The translations under genes and the position numbers were made by a program. Of a DNA stretch of 64,000 nt, positions 15,707-25,360 are shown one piece after another. Source of the DNA: an uncultured Bacteroidales bacterium (GTDB lineage Bacteria > Bacteroidota > Bacteroidia > Bacteroidales > WCHB1-69). The DNA is taken from the NCBI GenBank assembly GCA_905233625.1, contig CAJOFJ010000008.1, positions 1 through 64,000 on the forward strand. Reading direction: 5' to 3'. Position 1 is the stretch's first letter. Every line of letters begins with the position of its first letter. The notes under the pieces are model-generated. The model saw only the letters and a list, made by a program, of their open reading frames with translations. It was not told where the DNA came from and ran no database searches.

Positions 15707-16457
15707 TTCATCCGAGCAAAGCGCGGCGCCAGGTGTTCCAGGAACATTCTCAACCGCACCCCGACAGTCACGGCAGGTCTTTGTGCCTCCAGTCACTGTC
15801 CCCGTCAAAAAGACCCCGAAAATCAGCGATGTATTGCAGGATCCGGTGCCAGTGACTTCTTCGCCACAATCCATGGTGATGGAGCAGCCTTCGGAGAGTA
15901 CGGAAACTCCAGCTTCTCAAATCAGCCAGTCCAGTGCCGAGCCACAGGATAGGATGGGAGAAGTTTCTTCTGAATCCTCTGATGTTGAAGTTGAACAGGA
16001 AACTATGGGCGTTTCAGAAGCTTCGGAGAACTCCCCTGGTACAGAAGCAATGGGCATATCGGAGGAAAATGAAGTGCCTCAAACCATTTCTTCTTCGGAC
16101 GAGAAATTTGTGAGTGCGTGGAACACGATGTTCGAGTTGCTGTTCCGTGAAATCGCCACCATTTACTATCCCTTGAAAGGGGTGGTGCCTTCCATAGAGA
16201 ACAATGTCATCCAGGTGAAGGTGAAAAACGAGATGATGAAGGATAATTTCGAATCTCGTGTGCGTTTGGCACTGGAATATCTGCGAAATAATTTTGACCA
16301 GCGCATTGATGACATCCAGGTGGAGGTCGAATCCAATCCGGCACAGACTTCCAAGCTGATTTATGATACCCAGGACAAGATGAATGATTTGAACAAGGAG
16401 AACCCTGATTTGCCGGAGTTTTTGAAAATTCTGAATTTATCAGCCAAAGATATGTAA
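15636..16457 (+). CDS. dnaX: DNA polymerase III tau C-terminal part, shifted frame
   Basis: This frame opens right after a stop at 15633-15635, and its first ATG is at 15645. From about 15710 it encodes a Ser/Pro/Glu-rich linker (QSAAPGVPG, VPVKKTPKISDVLQ). A conserved C-terminal domain follows: KFVSAWNTMFELLFRE, VKNEMMKDNFESRV, LEYLRNNFDQRIDDIQ. That domain matches the tail of Bacteroidota DnaX. It is almost certainly the continuation of the preceding ORF. The shift must fall within 15636-15706. The S8 peptidase gene starts 10 bases after its stop. Confidence 0.8.
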
Positions 16458-16466
16458 CCAATTCAA

Positions 16467-18362
16467 ATGCTTATGAAAAAGATATTTACCCTTTTAGTTT
16501 TTTTTGTTCCCTGCCTGCTCTTTGCGCAGGTTAATGCCGTAAATGGTGTATGTCTGAACAAGGCGGTGCCGGATGGTCGTGTGGACAGTGTGTACCAAGG
16601 TATAGACTTGCCGCAGGCTTTCAAAGGTGAGGATGTCATCATCGGGGTCACCGACTGGGGCTTCGACTATACTCATCCGGTTTTCTATGACGAACAGCTG
16701 CAGAATTACCGTGTTCTCCGCGCTTGGGACCAGTATCGCAATGCCGGACCTGCACCGGACGGTTTTACTTACGGCACGGAAATTGTGGGTCAGGAGGCAT
16801 TGTTGGCAGCCCAGTGCGATACCTCCAATGTGTATGAGTATTACTATCATGGCACGCATGTGGCCAGTATCGCTGCGGGTGCCGGCGCAGGCACTACTTT
16901 CCGAGGAGTGGCACCTGCCGCCAATATCATCTTCTGCTCCATTCTTGTCAGTGAGCAGGCTGTTATCGATGCTTTCCGCTGGATGTACCAGGTGGCGCAG
17001 CAGGAGCAGAAACGACTGGTCATCAACATGAGTTGGGGCTTGTATTATATGGGTTATATGGACGGCACAGGACTTATCGCCGACGTGATGCAGGAATTGT
17101 CGGATCTGGGTGTTGTGTTTGTGTCCAGCGCAGGCAATAACGGGGATGTGAATTTCCATCTGCATCGGGATTTCAATACAAACCAGGACACTCTGAAGTC
17201 GTGGATTAAATTCGCTACAGGGGGTGGTGCTTATACGTATGGAGAATCCATTACAATGACCAATTCGCCTAATACTTCATTTAGCTATGCTATCGCGGTA
17301 ACAGATGCAGTAGGTACTGTATATGGCTATACGCCATTTTATAATACTCAAAGTGGCGATTTTACGCTTGATACCACAGTATACGTGCTGGGTATTCCGG
17401 TGCAATACAAAATAAACAATGTGGCATCTACCCCAACTTCCTCACGTCCGCATGTGAGATTGATATTGAAAAAAAATACCTATGGCATGAATTTCGGTCT
17501 GGTGGTCAAGGCTGATGAGGGGGATTTTCATGCATGGAATGTAATTGAACTGACTAATGATGTAGGTAACTGGGGAGGCGCGTTCTCTTCTTTTGGAGAA
17601 GGTTGGACTGCCGGTGATAATGAGTATGGTATAGGAATGCCGGCCAATGTCCATTGCGTTATCTCGGTGGCGGCTCACCAGGCACGAAACAAAACGTATA
17701 CGGGGACTTTTAATGGTGACGGGAGTCTCGCTTATTTCTCCAGTATCGGTTCGCTGATTGACGGTACTGAAAAACCAGATATTTCCGCACCTGGGGTTTC
17801 GGTGAATGCGGCTTTGTCGAGCTATACAAATACAGGCCATGCTGCTACCAGTACGATAAATTTCAATGGCAGAACATACGGCTTTTGCCCGTTGTCAGGA
17901 ACTTCCATGTCCTCGCCCTTTGTGGCGGGAGTGGCAGCCCTGATCTTAGAGGCCAATCCGTATCTTACTCCAGAGGAGGTAAAGAGCATTCTCAAAGAAA
18001 CCGCTTTTCAGGATGAGTATACTTTGGCCGGAACACCTCAGATGTTTGGCGCTGGTAAGGTGGATGCCTACCAGGCTGTATTAAGAGCTCTGAACACTTC
18101 GGGCATGGAGCAGCATAGCGTGAGTGACAGCCGTTGCCGTGTGTACCCGAATCCGGTGAACACTACCGCATACGTGGTGATAGAGAGCGATGCCAGCCGT
18201 CTGGAGACCACAGTATTCGATATCTCAGGACGACAGTTGATGTGTCAGTCAATGACTTCCGGAGTAAACCAACTCGATATGCAGGCCTTTGCCCCCGGTT
18301 GTTATTTCATCAGAATAAATGATGGTAAAACCATTATCACCAGAAAAATTGTAAAACAATAA
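16467..18362 (+). CDS. Secreted subtilisin-like serine protease (S8) with T9SS type A sorting domain
   Basis: 631 residues. Signal peptide about 1-21 (LLFAQ). The catalytic triad is complete: Asp in IGVTDWGFDYTHP (about 56), His in HGTHVASIAAGAG (about 130) and Ser in LSGTSMSSPFVAG (about 480). An oxyanion Asn is in FVSSAGNNG. A large insert between His and Ser regions (about 240-400) is beta-rich. The C-terminus has VYPNPVNTTAYV, VFDISGRQL, PGCYFIRI and a KIVKQ end, a standard type A sorting domain. It should be secreted by T9SS, cleaved and released or surface-anchored. It lies 10 bases after dnaX but is unrelated in role. Confidence 0.93.
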   Translation: MLMKKIFTLLVFFVPCLLFAQVNAVNGVCLNKAVPDGRVDSVYQGIDLPQAFKGEDVIIGVTDWGFDYTHPVFYDEQLQNYRVLRAWDQYRNAGPAPDGFTYGTEIVGQEALLAAQCDTSNVYEYYYHGTHVASIAAGAGAGTTFRGVAPAANIIFCSILVSEQAVIDAFRWMYQVAQQEQKRLVINMSWGLYYMGYMDGTGLIADVMQELSDLGVVFVSSAGNNGDVNFHLHRDFNTNQDTLKSWIKFATGGGAYTYGESITMTNSPNTSFSYAIAVTDAVGTVYGYTPFYNTQSGDFTLDTTVYVLGIPVQYKINNVASTPTSSRPHVRLILKKNTYGMNFGLVVKADEGDFHAWNVIELTNDVGNWGGAFSSFGEGWTAGDNEYGIGMPANVHCVISVAAHQARNKTYTGTFNGDGSLAYFSSIGSLIDGTEKPDISAPGVSVNAALSSYTNTGHAATSTINFNGRTYGFCPLSGTSMSSPFVAGVAALILEANPYLTPEEVKSILKETAFQDEYTLAGTPQMFGAGKVDAYQAVLRALNTSGMEQHSVSDSRCRVYPNPVNTTAYVVIESDASRLETTVFDISGRQLMCQSMTSGVNQLDMQAFAPGCYFIRINDGKTIITRKIVKQ

Positions 18363-18428
18363 ATAGGTAGGGCTGTCATAGTATGGCAGCAAAAACAATA
18401 GAATCATCAAAAAAACACGCATTAACTC

Positions 18429-20678
18429 ATGGAAACTCCGTATATCCCGAATCCGGAACTTGAAAACAAGATGATTGTCAGAAAATACCGCGAGCTGGTC
18501 AGCTATATGTATGACAAAACGACGGTGGAGCAGCGCAAGCTCATCCGCAAGGCATTTACGCTGGCGGTGAATGCCCACAAGGATATGCGCCGCAGAAGCG
18601 GGGAACCTTATATTTATCACCCTATCGCCGTGGCGAAAATTGTGACTCAGGAGATTAACCTGGGAACAACTTCATTGGTATGCGCTTTGTTGCACGATGT
18701 GGTGGAAGATACGGATTATACCCTCGATGACATGCGGGAGATTTTCGGGGACAAGGTGGCCCGAATCATTGATGGCCTCACTAAAATCGAGGATTTGGTT
18801 ATCGATAGCAATGTTTCTATCCAGGCGGAGAATTTCAGGAAGATTTTCCTGTCTATGTCCGAGGATGTGCGTGTGATCCTGATTAAACTGGCTGACAGAC
18901 TGCACAATATGCGTACTTTGGGCTCCATGCCACCGGAAAAACAGTGGAAGATCGCTTCTGAAACCCAATATTTTTATGTACCGATAGCTCATCGTCTGGG
19001 ACTTTACGCCATCAAGAGCGAGCTGGAGGATTTCGCCATGCAGTATACTGATCCGGTCACATACCGTTTTATCGCCAACAAGCTGAAACATACTGAGGCA
19101 GACCGTCAGACTTTGATTTCGGATTTTGTAAAGCCGATACAGGAAAAACTGAAAGCCGAAGGTATAGAGGCGGAAATGTCAAGTCGCACCAAATCGGTAT
19201 ACTCGATATATCAGAAAATGAAGCGCAAGAATATCAATTTTGAGGATATTTATGATATTTTTGCTGTCCGTTTTGTGTTTGATGCCGATCCAAAGGACGA
19301 AATCCGCACCTGTTGGGCCATTTATGCCATTGTGACGAGCCTTTATGAAACCAATCCGGAACGAGAACGCAACTTCTTGGCCCATCCCAAGCCTAATGGC
19401 TACCAGTCACTGCATGTGACAGCCATGAGCAAAGCCGGCAAGTGGGTAGAGGTGCAGATCAGATCGCGCCGTATGGACGAAATCGCCGAAAAGGGTTTCG
19501 CCGCCCACTACAAATACAAGGAGGAAAACCGTACACCCGACGAATACGACAACAGGGTAGAGGAGTGGTTGATGAAAATTCGTGAGGTGTTGAATAGTGA
19601 CAAAACCAATGCCATCGACTTTCTGAATGAAATCAAGTTGAATCTGGGCTTGAAAGAGGTTTTCATCTTTACCCCGAAGGGCGATATGAAACAGCTGCCG
19701 GCAGGTTCTACCGTCCTTGACTTGGCCTATGATCTTCACACGAAACTTGGCGACCAGTGTATCGGTGCCAAAGTGAATTTCAATATCGTGCCGTTGAATT
19801 ATGTGCTGAAAAATGGAGATCAGGTGGAGATTATCACTTCAAAGAAACAATTCCCGAAACAGGAGTGGTTCGATTTTGTCAAGACTTCACGTGCCCGCGA
19901 GCGTATCAAGGATGCCATCAGGTTGGAGCAGAAAAAATCCACCAACAAGGGTATGTCCATTTTGAAACGTTATTTTACCCACATGGGATTGAATTTCACT
20001 CCGCAGAATATTGGCAAGGTCCAGGCCGAAACGGGTATCAAGTCGCCCATTGAGTTCTGGGACTATGTGTCGCAGAACAAGCTGTCGGAGGACCGGGTGA
20101 GAAAGATGTTTTCTGGTGAAAAGAACAGTGACTTGGAGGAATTCCAGAAGAAAGTGACGGACGAAATCACCAATAAGCCGTTGAGCCAGCTGATAGAAGA
20201 GGAGTTGACCACTCACCCGTCTATGTTCATGATTGACGATACTTCGGAAAACATTCGCTATAAGCTGTCACCCTGCTGTAATCCGATTCCTGGGGATAAT
20301 GTGGTTGGTTTTCAAATGGCTAATAATGAGATTGTTATCCATCAAACCAAATGTCCTAAGGCCATTGAGCAGATGTCCAAGTTTGGAAACCGTATCATCA
20401 AGACCAAGTGGAGAAAGGAGCAGAACCTGGCGTTCTTGTCGGGTTTGCGCCTGACAGGTTTCGACAAGAAAGGCATGCTGAAAGATATTATAGATATTGT
20501 AACGTCACAATTGAATCTGAACATCAGATCGCTGAATATTGAGACGAGGGATAATGTTTTCACTGGAACGTTGATGTTGTATATCGAAAATGTCCATGCC
20601 CTGAACGAGTTGATTTCAAAGCTGAAAAAAATTGACAATTTGGAGAAAATTGAGCGAATAGGTTACGATTTTGAATAA
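18429..20678 (+). CDS. Bifunctional (p)ppGpp synthetase/hydrolase of the RelA/SpoT family
   Basis: 749 residues, the normal length of long RSH enzymes. The N-terminal HD hydrolase domain has YIYHPIAVA and LLHDVVEDTDY, and both metal-binding parts look intact. The synthetase domain has SRTKSVYSIYQKM, DIFAVRFVF, NGYQSLHVTAM and EVQIRS. A TGS domain (VFIFTPKGDMKQLPAGST) follows at about 405-465. A CCNPIPGD motif (about 617-624) and a C-terminal ACT domain (LTGFDKKGMLKDI onward) complete it. It makes and degrades the stringent-response alarmone and is probably ribosome- and ACP-linked. The acyl carrier protein gene comes next, 165 bases on, with its own promoter. Confidence 0.93.
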   Translation: METPYIPNPELENKMIVRKYRELVSYMYDKTTVEQRKLIRKAFTLAVNAHKDMRRRSGEPYIYHPIAVAKIVTQEINLGTTSLVCALLHDVVEDTDYTLDDMREIFGDKVARIIDGLTKIEDLVIDSNVSIQAENFRKIFLSMSEDVRVILIKLADRLHNMRTLGSMPPEKQWKIASETQYFYVPIAHRLGLYAIKSELEDFAMQYTDPVTYRFIANKLKHTEADRQTLISDFVKPIQEKLKAEGIEAEMSSRTKSVYSIYQKMKRKNINFEDIYDIFAVRFVFDADPKDEIRTCWAIYAIVTSLYETNPERERNFLAHPKPNGYQSLHVTAMSKAGKWVEVQIRSRRMDEIAEKGFAAHYKYKEENRTPDEYDNRVEEWLMKIREVLNSDKTNAIDFLNEIKLNLGLKEVFIFTPKGDMKQLPAGSTVLDLAYDLHTKLGDQCIGAKVNFNIVPLNYVLKNGDQVEIITSKKQFPKQEWFDFVKTSRARERIKDAIRLEQKKSTNKGMSILKRYFTHMGLNFTPQNIGKVQAETGIKSPIEFWDYVSQNKLSEDRVRKMFSGEKNSDLEEFQKKVTDEITNKPLSQLIEEELTTHPSMFMIDDTSENIRYKLSPCCNPIPGDNVVGFQMANNEIVIHQTKCPKAIEQMSKFGNRIIKTKWRKEQNLAFLSGLRLTGFDKKGMLKDIIDIVTSQLNLNIRSLNIETRDNVFTGTLMLYIENVHALNELISKLKKIDNLEKIERIGYDFE

Positions 20679-20787
20679 AAAGAGAAAAATAAATCTTGAA
20701 TAATAATAAACGAAAAATCGAATTAACATTTTTAAATACTTGATGAGCAAATCATTGACGGAATAATTAGTTCTTAAAAAAAGTTAA

Positions 20788-20817
20788 TTGTCATATCGAA
20801 AAATAGTGGTATATTTG
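20788..20817 (+). promoter_or_regulatory. Promoter of the acpP-fabF-rnc operon
   Basis: TTG (20788-20790), a 19-base spacer, then TATATTTG (20810-20817): one of the best promoter matches in the window, 26 bases before the acpP ATG. Confidence 0.75.
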
Positions 20818-20842
20818 CAAACTAAACTTTAAATGAATAACT

Positions 20843-21082
20843 ATGGCAGAAATTATTGACAAAGTGCAAGCAATTATTGCTGAAAAATTAAGTGTTGATG
20901 CAGCCGAGGTTACCCCGGAAAAAAGCTTCACCAATGATTTGGGTGCTGACTCATTAGACACTGTTGAGTTAATTATGGAATTTGAGAAGGAGTTTGGTAT
21001 TCAGATTCCTGACGAAGCAGCAGAACAGATTTCTACTGTTGGGGATGCAGTTAAATACATCGAAAATACTATCAACAAATAG
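20843..21082 (+). CDS. acpP: Acyl carrier protein
   Basis: 79 residues, the usual size. The phosphopantetheine attachment Ser is in [12 protein letters not shown]. The protein is acidic and helical, with [10 protein letters not shown] at the start and [13 protein letters not shown] after helix 2. It carries growing acyl chains for fatty acid synthesis. It is 24 bases upstream of fabF in the widely conserved acpP-fabF-rnc order. Confidence 0.96.
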   Translation: MAEIIDKVQAIIAEKLSVDAAEVTPEKSFTNDLGADSLDTVELIMEFEKEFGIQIPDEAAEQISTVGDAVKYIENTINK

Positions 21083-21106
21083 TATTCATTCCCCCTCCTC
21101 TTTTTT

Positions 21107-22354
21107 ATGAAATTAAAAAGAGTTGTTGTTACCGGTATCGGCGCACTTACACCTATCGGACATGATGTTCCCACGACTTGGGACAATTTGCTGAAAGGTG
21201 TGAGTGGAGCCGCACCGATTACTTATTTCGATACCGAATTATTTAAGACAAAATTCGCCTGTGAGGTGAAAGGCTTCAACGTTCTCGACTATATGGAGAA
21301 CAAGGAGGCCCGCAAGATGGACATTTCGTCCCAATTTGCGGTGGTGGCCGCACAGGAGGCCTTGAACGACAGCGGCTTGGATTTGTCCTGCGAGAACATG
21401 CAGCGTATAGGAGTGGTGGTTGGCTCCGCTATTGGCGGTTTACATTCACTCCATGAAGCTTTTTATACTCTTGTCGAGAACAACGGTCTGCCACGTCTCA
21501 ATCCATTTCTGCTTCCGAAGGTGCTGATGGATTCCATAGCGGGAAACATGGCGCTGCATTTTGGTTTTCAGGGACCGAATTATATGACTTCTTCGGCATG
21601 TGCCTCTGGGGGCAATGCCATTGTTGACGCGTATAATTATATCCGCATGGGCCGGTGCGAAATCATGGTCTCAGGTGGTGCGGAGGCATGTATCACTCAG
21701 TTGACGGTGGGCGGTTTCGATGCCATGCGTGCTTTGTCCACCCGCAATGATGATCCACAACGCGCCTCCCGTCCTTTTGATGTGGACCGTGACGGCTTTG
21801 TGATGGGCGAAGGTGCCGCAATGCTGATTCTGGAGGATTTGGATCATGCTCTGGCTCGCGGCGCCCATATCTATGCTGAACTGGTGGGTGGTGGGCTCAG
21901 CTGCGATGCTTACCATATTACAGCACCACGGCCTGATGGTGCCGGCGCTGCCATGTCGATGCGCCTCGCATTGGAAGAAGCGGATATGCAACCACAGGAA
22001 GTGGATTATATTAATGCCCATGGTACTTCCACCCCAATGGGTGATATCTCAGAGTGTAACGCCATTGCGGAGGTATTCGGCGATCATGCCAATAAGCTTT
22101 TGATCAGCTCCACCAAGTCCATGACAGGACACATGCTGGGAGCTGCACCGGCCATTGAAAGTATTGTTTCCATTCTGGCAATGAACAAAGGCATAGCTCC
22201 TCCAACTATCAATTTGGACCAAAAGGATTCCGCGATTCCCGATTGGAATTTCTGTGCGCATAAGCCTGTGGCTCGCGATATTCGTGTGGCATTGTCCAAT
22301 TCTTTCGGTTTTGGCGGCCACAATCTTACATTGCTCTATAAAAAATACGAATAG
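21107..22354 (+). CDS. fabF: Beta-ketoacyl-ACP synthase II
   Basis: 415 residues, full length. It condenses malonyl-ACP with acyl-ACP. The Cys-His-His triad is present: Cys in SSACASGGNAI, His in NAHGTSTPMGD and His in KSMTGHMLGAAP. The C-terminal SNSFGFGGHN is typical. rnc follows after 2 bases. Confidence 0.96.
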   Translation: MKLKRVVVTGIGALTPIGHDVPTTWDNLLKGVSGAAPITYFDTELFKTKFACEVKGFNVLDYMENKEARKMDISSQFAVVAAQEALNDSGLDLSCENMQRIGVVVGSAIGGLHSLHEAFYTLVENNGLPRLNPFLLPKVLMDSIAGNMALHFGFQGPNYMTSSACASGGNAIVDAYNYIRMGRCEIMVSGGAEACITQLTVGGFDAMRALSTRNDDPQRASRPFDVDRDGFVMGEGAAMLILEDLDHALARGAHIYAELVGGGLSCDAYHITAPRPDGAGAAMSMRLALEEADMQPQEVDYINAHGTSTPMGDISECNAIAEVFGDHANKLLISSTKSMTGHMLGAAPAIESIVSILAMNKGIAPPTINLDQKDSAIPDWNFCAHKPVARDIRVALSNSFGFGGHNLTLLYKKYE

Positions 22355-22356
22355 AG

Positions 22357-23058
22357 ATGTCTTTGTTCCGTAAAGATACCGCCACTCGACAAATCACTTC
22401 TTTTATCAAAAATATCTTTGGTTTTCGACCGAAGCATATTGACATTTACAAAATGGCCCTGATTCATCGTTCATCTTCGGTGAATGACGAGGTTGGCGGT
22501 CGTTTGAATAACGAGCGTCTGGAGTATCTGGGCGATGCAGTGTTGGATTTGGTTACGGCGGATTTCCTGTTCAGGAAGTATCCTCTTCTTCCTGAAGGCC
22601 AGCTAACCGAGATGCGTTCGAAAATTGTATGCCGTGAGAACCTGAACGCCCTGTCGCGGCGAATTGGACTGGATAAACTGGTGTCCATTGATGCGCATGT
22701 GCACGCCAAGTCGGTCAATGGAGACGCTTTTGAGGCGGTGATGGGAGCGATCTACCTGGATTTGGGCTATGAGAAGACCAAGGAAATTTTTATCCAGCGA
22801 ATTTTGATGACCCAGCTGGATTTGGAGTCGTTGCTGGCGGCGGAGAAAAATTTCAAAAGCAAGGTGCTGGCCTGGACGCAGAAGCGGCATTTGCCCGTGT
22901 CGTATCTTCATGAGGAGGTGGACAATCAGAGCAAGAAACTTTACAAAGCCATCTTACAGGTGGATGGCAAGCCTGTGGCGGAAGGTTTGGGCTATACCGT
23001 GAAACAGGCCGAACAGGCCGCTGCCGAGCAGTATTGCGCGGAGACGATTGATAGTTGA
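22357..23058 (+). CDS. rnc: Ribonuclease III
   Basis: 233 residues. It cleaves double-stranded RNA in rRNA maturation and RNA turnover. The signature NERLEYLGDAVLDLV and the second acidic site DAFEAVMGAIYLD are intact. A double-stranded-RNA-binding domain (about 160-233) ends in VKQAEQAAAEQYC. It is the last gene of the operon. Confidence 0.95.
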   Translation: MSLFRKDTATRQITSFIKNIFGFRPKHIDIYKMALIHRSSSVNDEVGGRLNNERLEYLGDAVLDLVTADFLFRKYPLLPEGQLTEMRSKIVCRENLNALSRRIGLDKLVSIDAHVHAKSVNGDAFEAVMGAIYLDLGYEKTKEIFIQRILMTQLDLESLLAAEKNFKSKVLAWTQKRHLPVSYLHEEVDNQSKKLYKAILQVDGKPVAEGLGYTVKQAEQAAAEQYCAETIDS

Positions 23059-23190
23059 AAACTGAAAACTGAAAGTTGAAAGTTTAAATTTAAAGTTCAA
23101 AATTCAAAATCCAATTCCCAACTATTAATTATTAATTGTTAACTGTTAACTGTTAACTGATGACTTTCAGTTTTCAGTTTTCAACTGTAG
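23056..23190. repeat. Low-complexity repeats between convergent rnc and nnr
   Basis: AACTGAAA, AAATTCAAAATCC and TTAACTGTTAACTG-type runs fill the gap and overlap the last codons of both genes. No rho-independent terminator is evident. Confidence 0.6.
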
Positions 23191-24720
23191 TGCTTTCCCA
23201 AAGAATTTCGGTATGTCAGAGGCGATGAGGGCAGATGGGTGCCCATACTGCGCGGTTGCGCAGTCGCCAGCGGCGCCGTGCAGCCAAACCCCGATAAGGG
23301 CTGCTGCCGCAGGGGCGTAGCCTTGGCTCAGCAGTGCCAGCAGCAGCCCGGTCAGCACGTCGCCGCTGCCGGCGGTGGCCATGCCGGGGTTGCCAGTGGT
23401 GTTGAAGAAGACCCGCCCGTCGGACATGGCCACCGCCGTATGGGCCCCCTTCAGAATGACGATAATACCGTGCTTCTGGGCAAAACTTCTCAGCTTCCCG
23501 ATGCGGTCGAAGTCATCGTTCGCCTTGCCCGCCAATCGCTCAAATTCCTTGAGATGCGGGGTCAGTATGGAATTGGCGGGCAGAAAACCCAGCCAGGTCT
23601 TGTTCTGTGCCAGTATGTTCAGCGCGTCAGCATCCAATATCAGCGGGTCACCGACTTCGTCCAACACACTCTTCAAACCTTGTGTGGCCGCGGTGCTGGT
23701 GCCCAAGCCGCAGCCGATGGCCACGGCGTTGATGCCGGGATGCCGCTCCCAGTCAATGCGACTGAAACTGTCGCTGTTGGCATCTCTGCTCAGAATGGCT
23801 TCCGGAATGGCGGCGGGCAGCAGGTCGCAGACCTTCGAGGGACTGTGAACCGTCACTTTGCCGATGCCGCCGCGCAAAGCCGCTGTGGCGGCCAAAATGG
23901 CCGCACCTGGCATGTCGGCACTGCCGGCAATCAGCAATCCGTGCCCCATGCTTCCCTTGTGCGCAAATTTATATGGACGGTGAAGCAGACGCTTTATGGT
24001 TTCTGTTTTAATAAGTTGTAATTCAAAATCTCCTGGCGGTATGCGCAAGCCGATGTCAATCACGCTGACCTCTCCACAGCGGCGGTAGGTCTCGGGCAAC
24101 AAATTTGCCAGCTTGTAAAACTGGAAAGTGTAGGTCTCCTGCGCCATGACGCTGAGGGCTTTTTCATCCGTGTGCCCATCCAGTAACATGCCCGATGGGG
24201 CATCCACCGCGATAATGTATGCTCCCGACTGGTTGATGCTTTCCACCAGTCGGGCATGGTAATCCCGTAGCGGCTTCGACAAGCCGATGCCGAAGATGGC
24301 GTCAATCAGCAGGGTGGGGTGCTTCCACTGTAACGTTTCTCCTTCTTGATAAATTTGGGTATATGCCGTCTCTTGCGTCGTGGTTTCTTTTGCTGCCGTC
24401 AGCGCCTGCCAGCGTTCCAAATTGGTCTCGAATTCAGGAGTGGTACGGGCTCCCTCAGGTATCGCTAACAGCACTTTCACAGGCAGTTGCCGCGAAAACA
24501 AATGCCGTGCAATCACCAGTCCGTCGCCGCCGTTGTTGCCGGGACCGCACACCACGACAATCTCAGCGAAGCGGTCCACCGGGCAGTGCTGCAGCAAATG
24601 CTCGGCAAAGCGTGTGCCGGCGCGTTCCATCAGCTCGATAGAAGGAATGGGCTCTTCGGCCATGGTCAGGGCTTCGCTTTCGCGAACCTGGGCGACTGTT
24701 AAAACAGCAGTGTTAAACAT
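23167..24720 (-). CDS. nnr: Bifunctional NAD(P)H-hydrate epimerase / dehydratase
   Basis: 517 residues. It repairs hydrated NADH and NADPH. The N-terminal epimerase domain (YjeF_N, about 1-220) has ELMERAGTRFAEH and VVCGPGNNGGDGLVIARHL. The C-terminal ribokinase-like dehydratase domain has KGSMGHGLLIAGSADMPGAA, LILDADALN, LTPHLKEFERL and NTTGNPGMATAGSGDVLTG. Both domains look complete. It is convergent with rnc and 3 bases downstream of the DUF4293 gene, so probably co-transcribed with it. Confidence 0.95.
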   Translation of the reverse strand: MFNTAVLTVAQVRESEALTMAEEPIPSIELMERAGTRFAEHLLQHCPVDRFAEIVVVCGPGNNGGDGLVIARHLFSRQLPVKVLLAIPEGARTTPEFETNLERWQALTAAKETTTQETAYTQIYQEGETLQWKHPTLLIDAIFGIGLSKPLRDYHARLVESINQSGAYIIAVDAPSGMLLDGHTDEKALSVMAQETYTFQFYKLANLLPETYRRCGEVSVIDIGLRIPPGDFELQLIKTETIKRLLHRPYKFAHKGSMGHGLLIAGSADMPGAAILAATAALRGGIGKVTVHSPSKVCDLLPAAIPEAILSRDANSDSFSRIDWERHPGINAVAIGCGLGTSTAATQGLKSVLDEVGDPLILDADALNILAQNKTWLGFLPANSILTPHLKEFERLAGKANDDFDRIGKLRSFAQKHGIIVILKGAHTAVAMSDGRVFFNTTGNPGMATAGSGDVLTGLLLALLSQGYAPAAAALIGVWLHGAAGDCATAQYGHPSALIASDIPKFFGKALQLKTEN

Positions 24721-24723
24721 GGT

Positions 24724-25194
24724 TTATCTCAAACGGTCGGCTGAACGCACCAGTCGCTCGTCCTTGCGGATGAAACGGTTGGCCAAGAACATGCATACCG
24801 GCGGCAGCACGAAAATCATGATCCAGTAGTTGAAACGGAATACATCCCCGTCTTGCATCAGGCCTTTGCGCTGGAAAATAAAATCAGGGAACAGCCAGAT
24901 CATCATCATGATGGCGATAAGGAAAACCAGCATGTTGAAAGAAACAATACGGGTCTGCTTCATCCGGTCTTTGTACTTGAAGATGGCGAAAATGCTGATG
25001 CCTGCCGATACAATCAGTGTCAGTGCGATGTACAGGGTACTCATCACCACTTTCCCGTCAGGCAGATGCACATTGAAACAAGTAAATGTGTACTGATATT
25101 CAGAGGTGTAAATGTTACCGACGGGGATGAACAGCATAATGATGGTCACAATCGCTGCCACAAGCAAAAAAACTGATTGAATACGTTGAATCAT
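24724..25194 (-). CDS. DUF4293 four-helix membrane protein
   Basis: 156 residues from ATG 25194 (MIQRIQSVFLLVAAI). A longer reading from 25344 crosses the promoter and is rejected. There are four hydrophobic segments, near residues 6-24, 50-72, 85-105 and 122-140. The MIQRIQS start is the hallmark of DUF4293, a Bacteroidota inner-membrane family of unknown function. It is transcribed from TATCTTTG at 25228-25235 (minus strand), together with nnr. Confidence 0.85.
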   Translation of the reverse strand: MIQRIQSVFLLVAAIVTIIMLFIPVGNIYTSEYQYTFTCFNVHLPDGKVVMSTLYIALTLIVSAGISIFAIFKYKDRMKQTRIVSFNMLVFLIAIMMMIWLFPDFIFQRKGLMQDGDVFRFNYWIMIFVLPPVCMFLANRFIRKDERLVRSADRLR

Positions 25195-25227
25195 AGCGTA
25201 ACTTTTTTTGTTAGTAAAAATGGGCGG

Positions 25228-25256
25228 CAAAGATACGAAAAAAATATGTAAATTTG
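25228..25256. promoter_or_regulatory. Back-to-back promoters of the DUF4293 and Omp28-like genes
   Basis: Minus-strand TATCTTTG (25228-25235) and plus-strand TAAATTTG (25249-25256) are only 13 bases apart, so the two core promoters overlap. Polymerase binding at one should exclude the other. Confidence 0.6.
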
Positions 25257-25360
25257 CAACGTCATATTTCTGGGTCTTGTTTAACGGACTTCGCAGGGTC
25301 TGAGAGTATGGCGTGAAACAGTCAAACATAGAAGTCCTCCACAAAAAACATTACATATTT

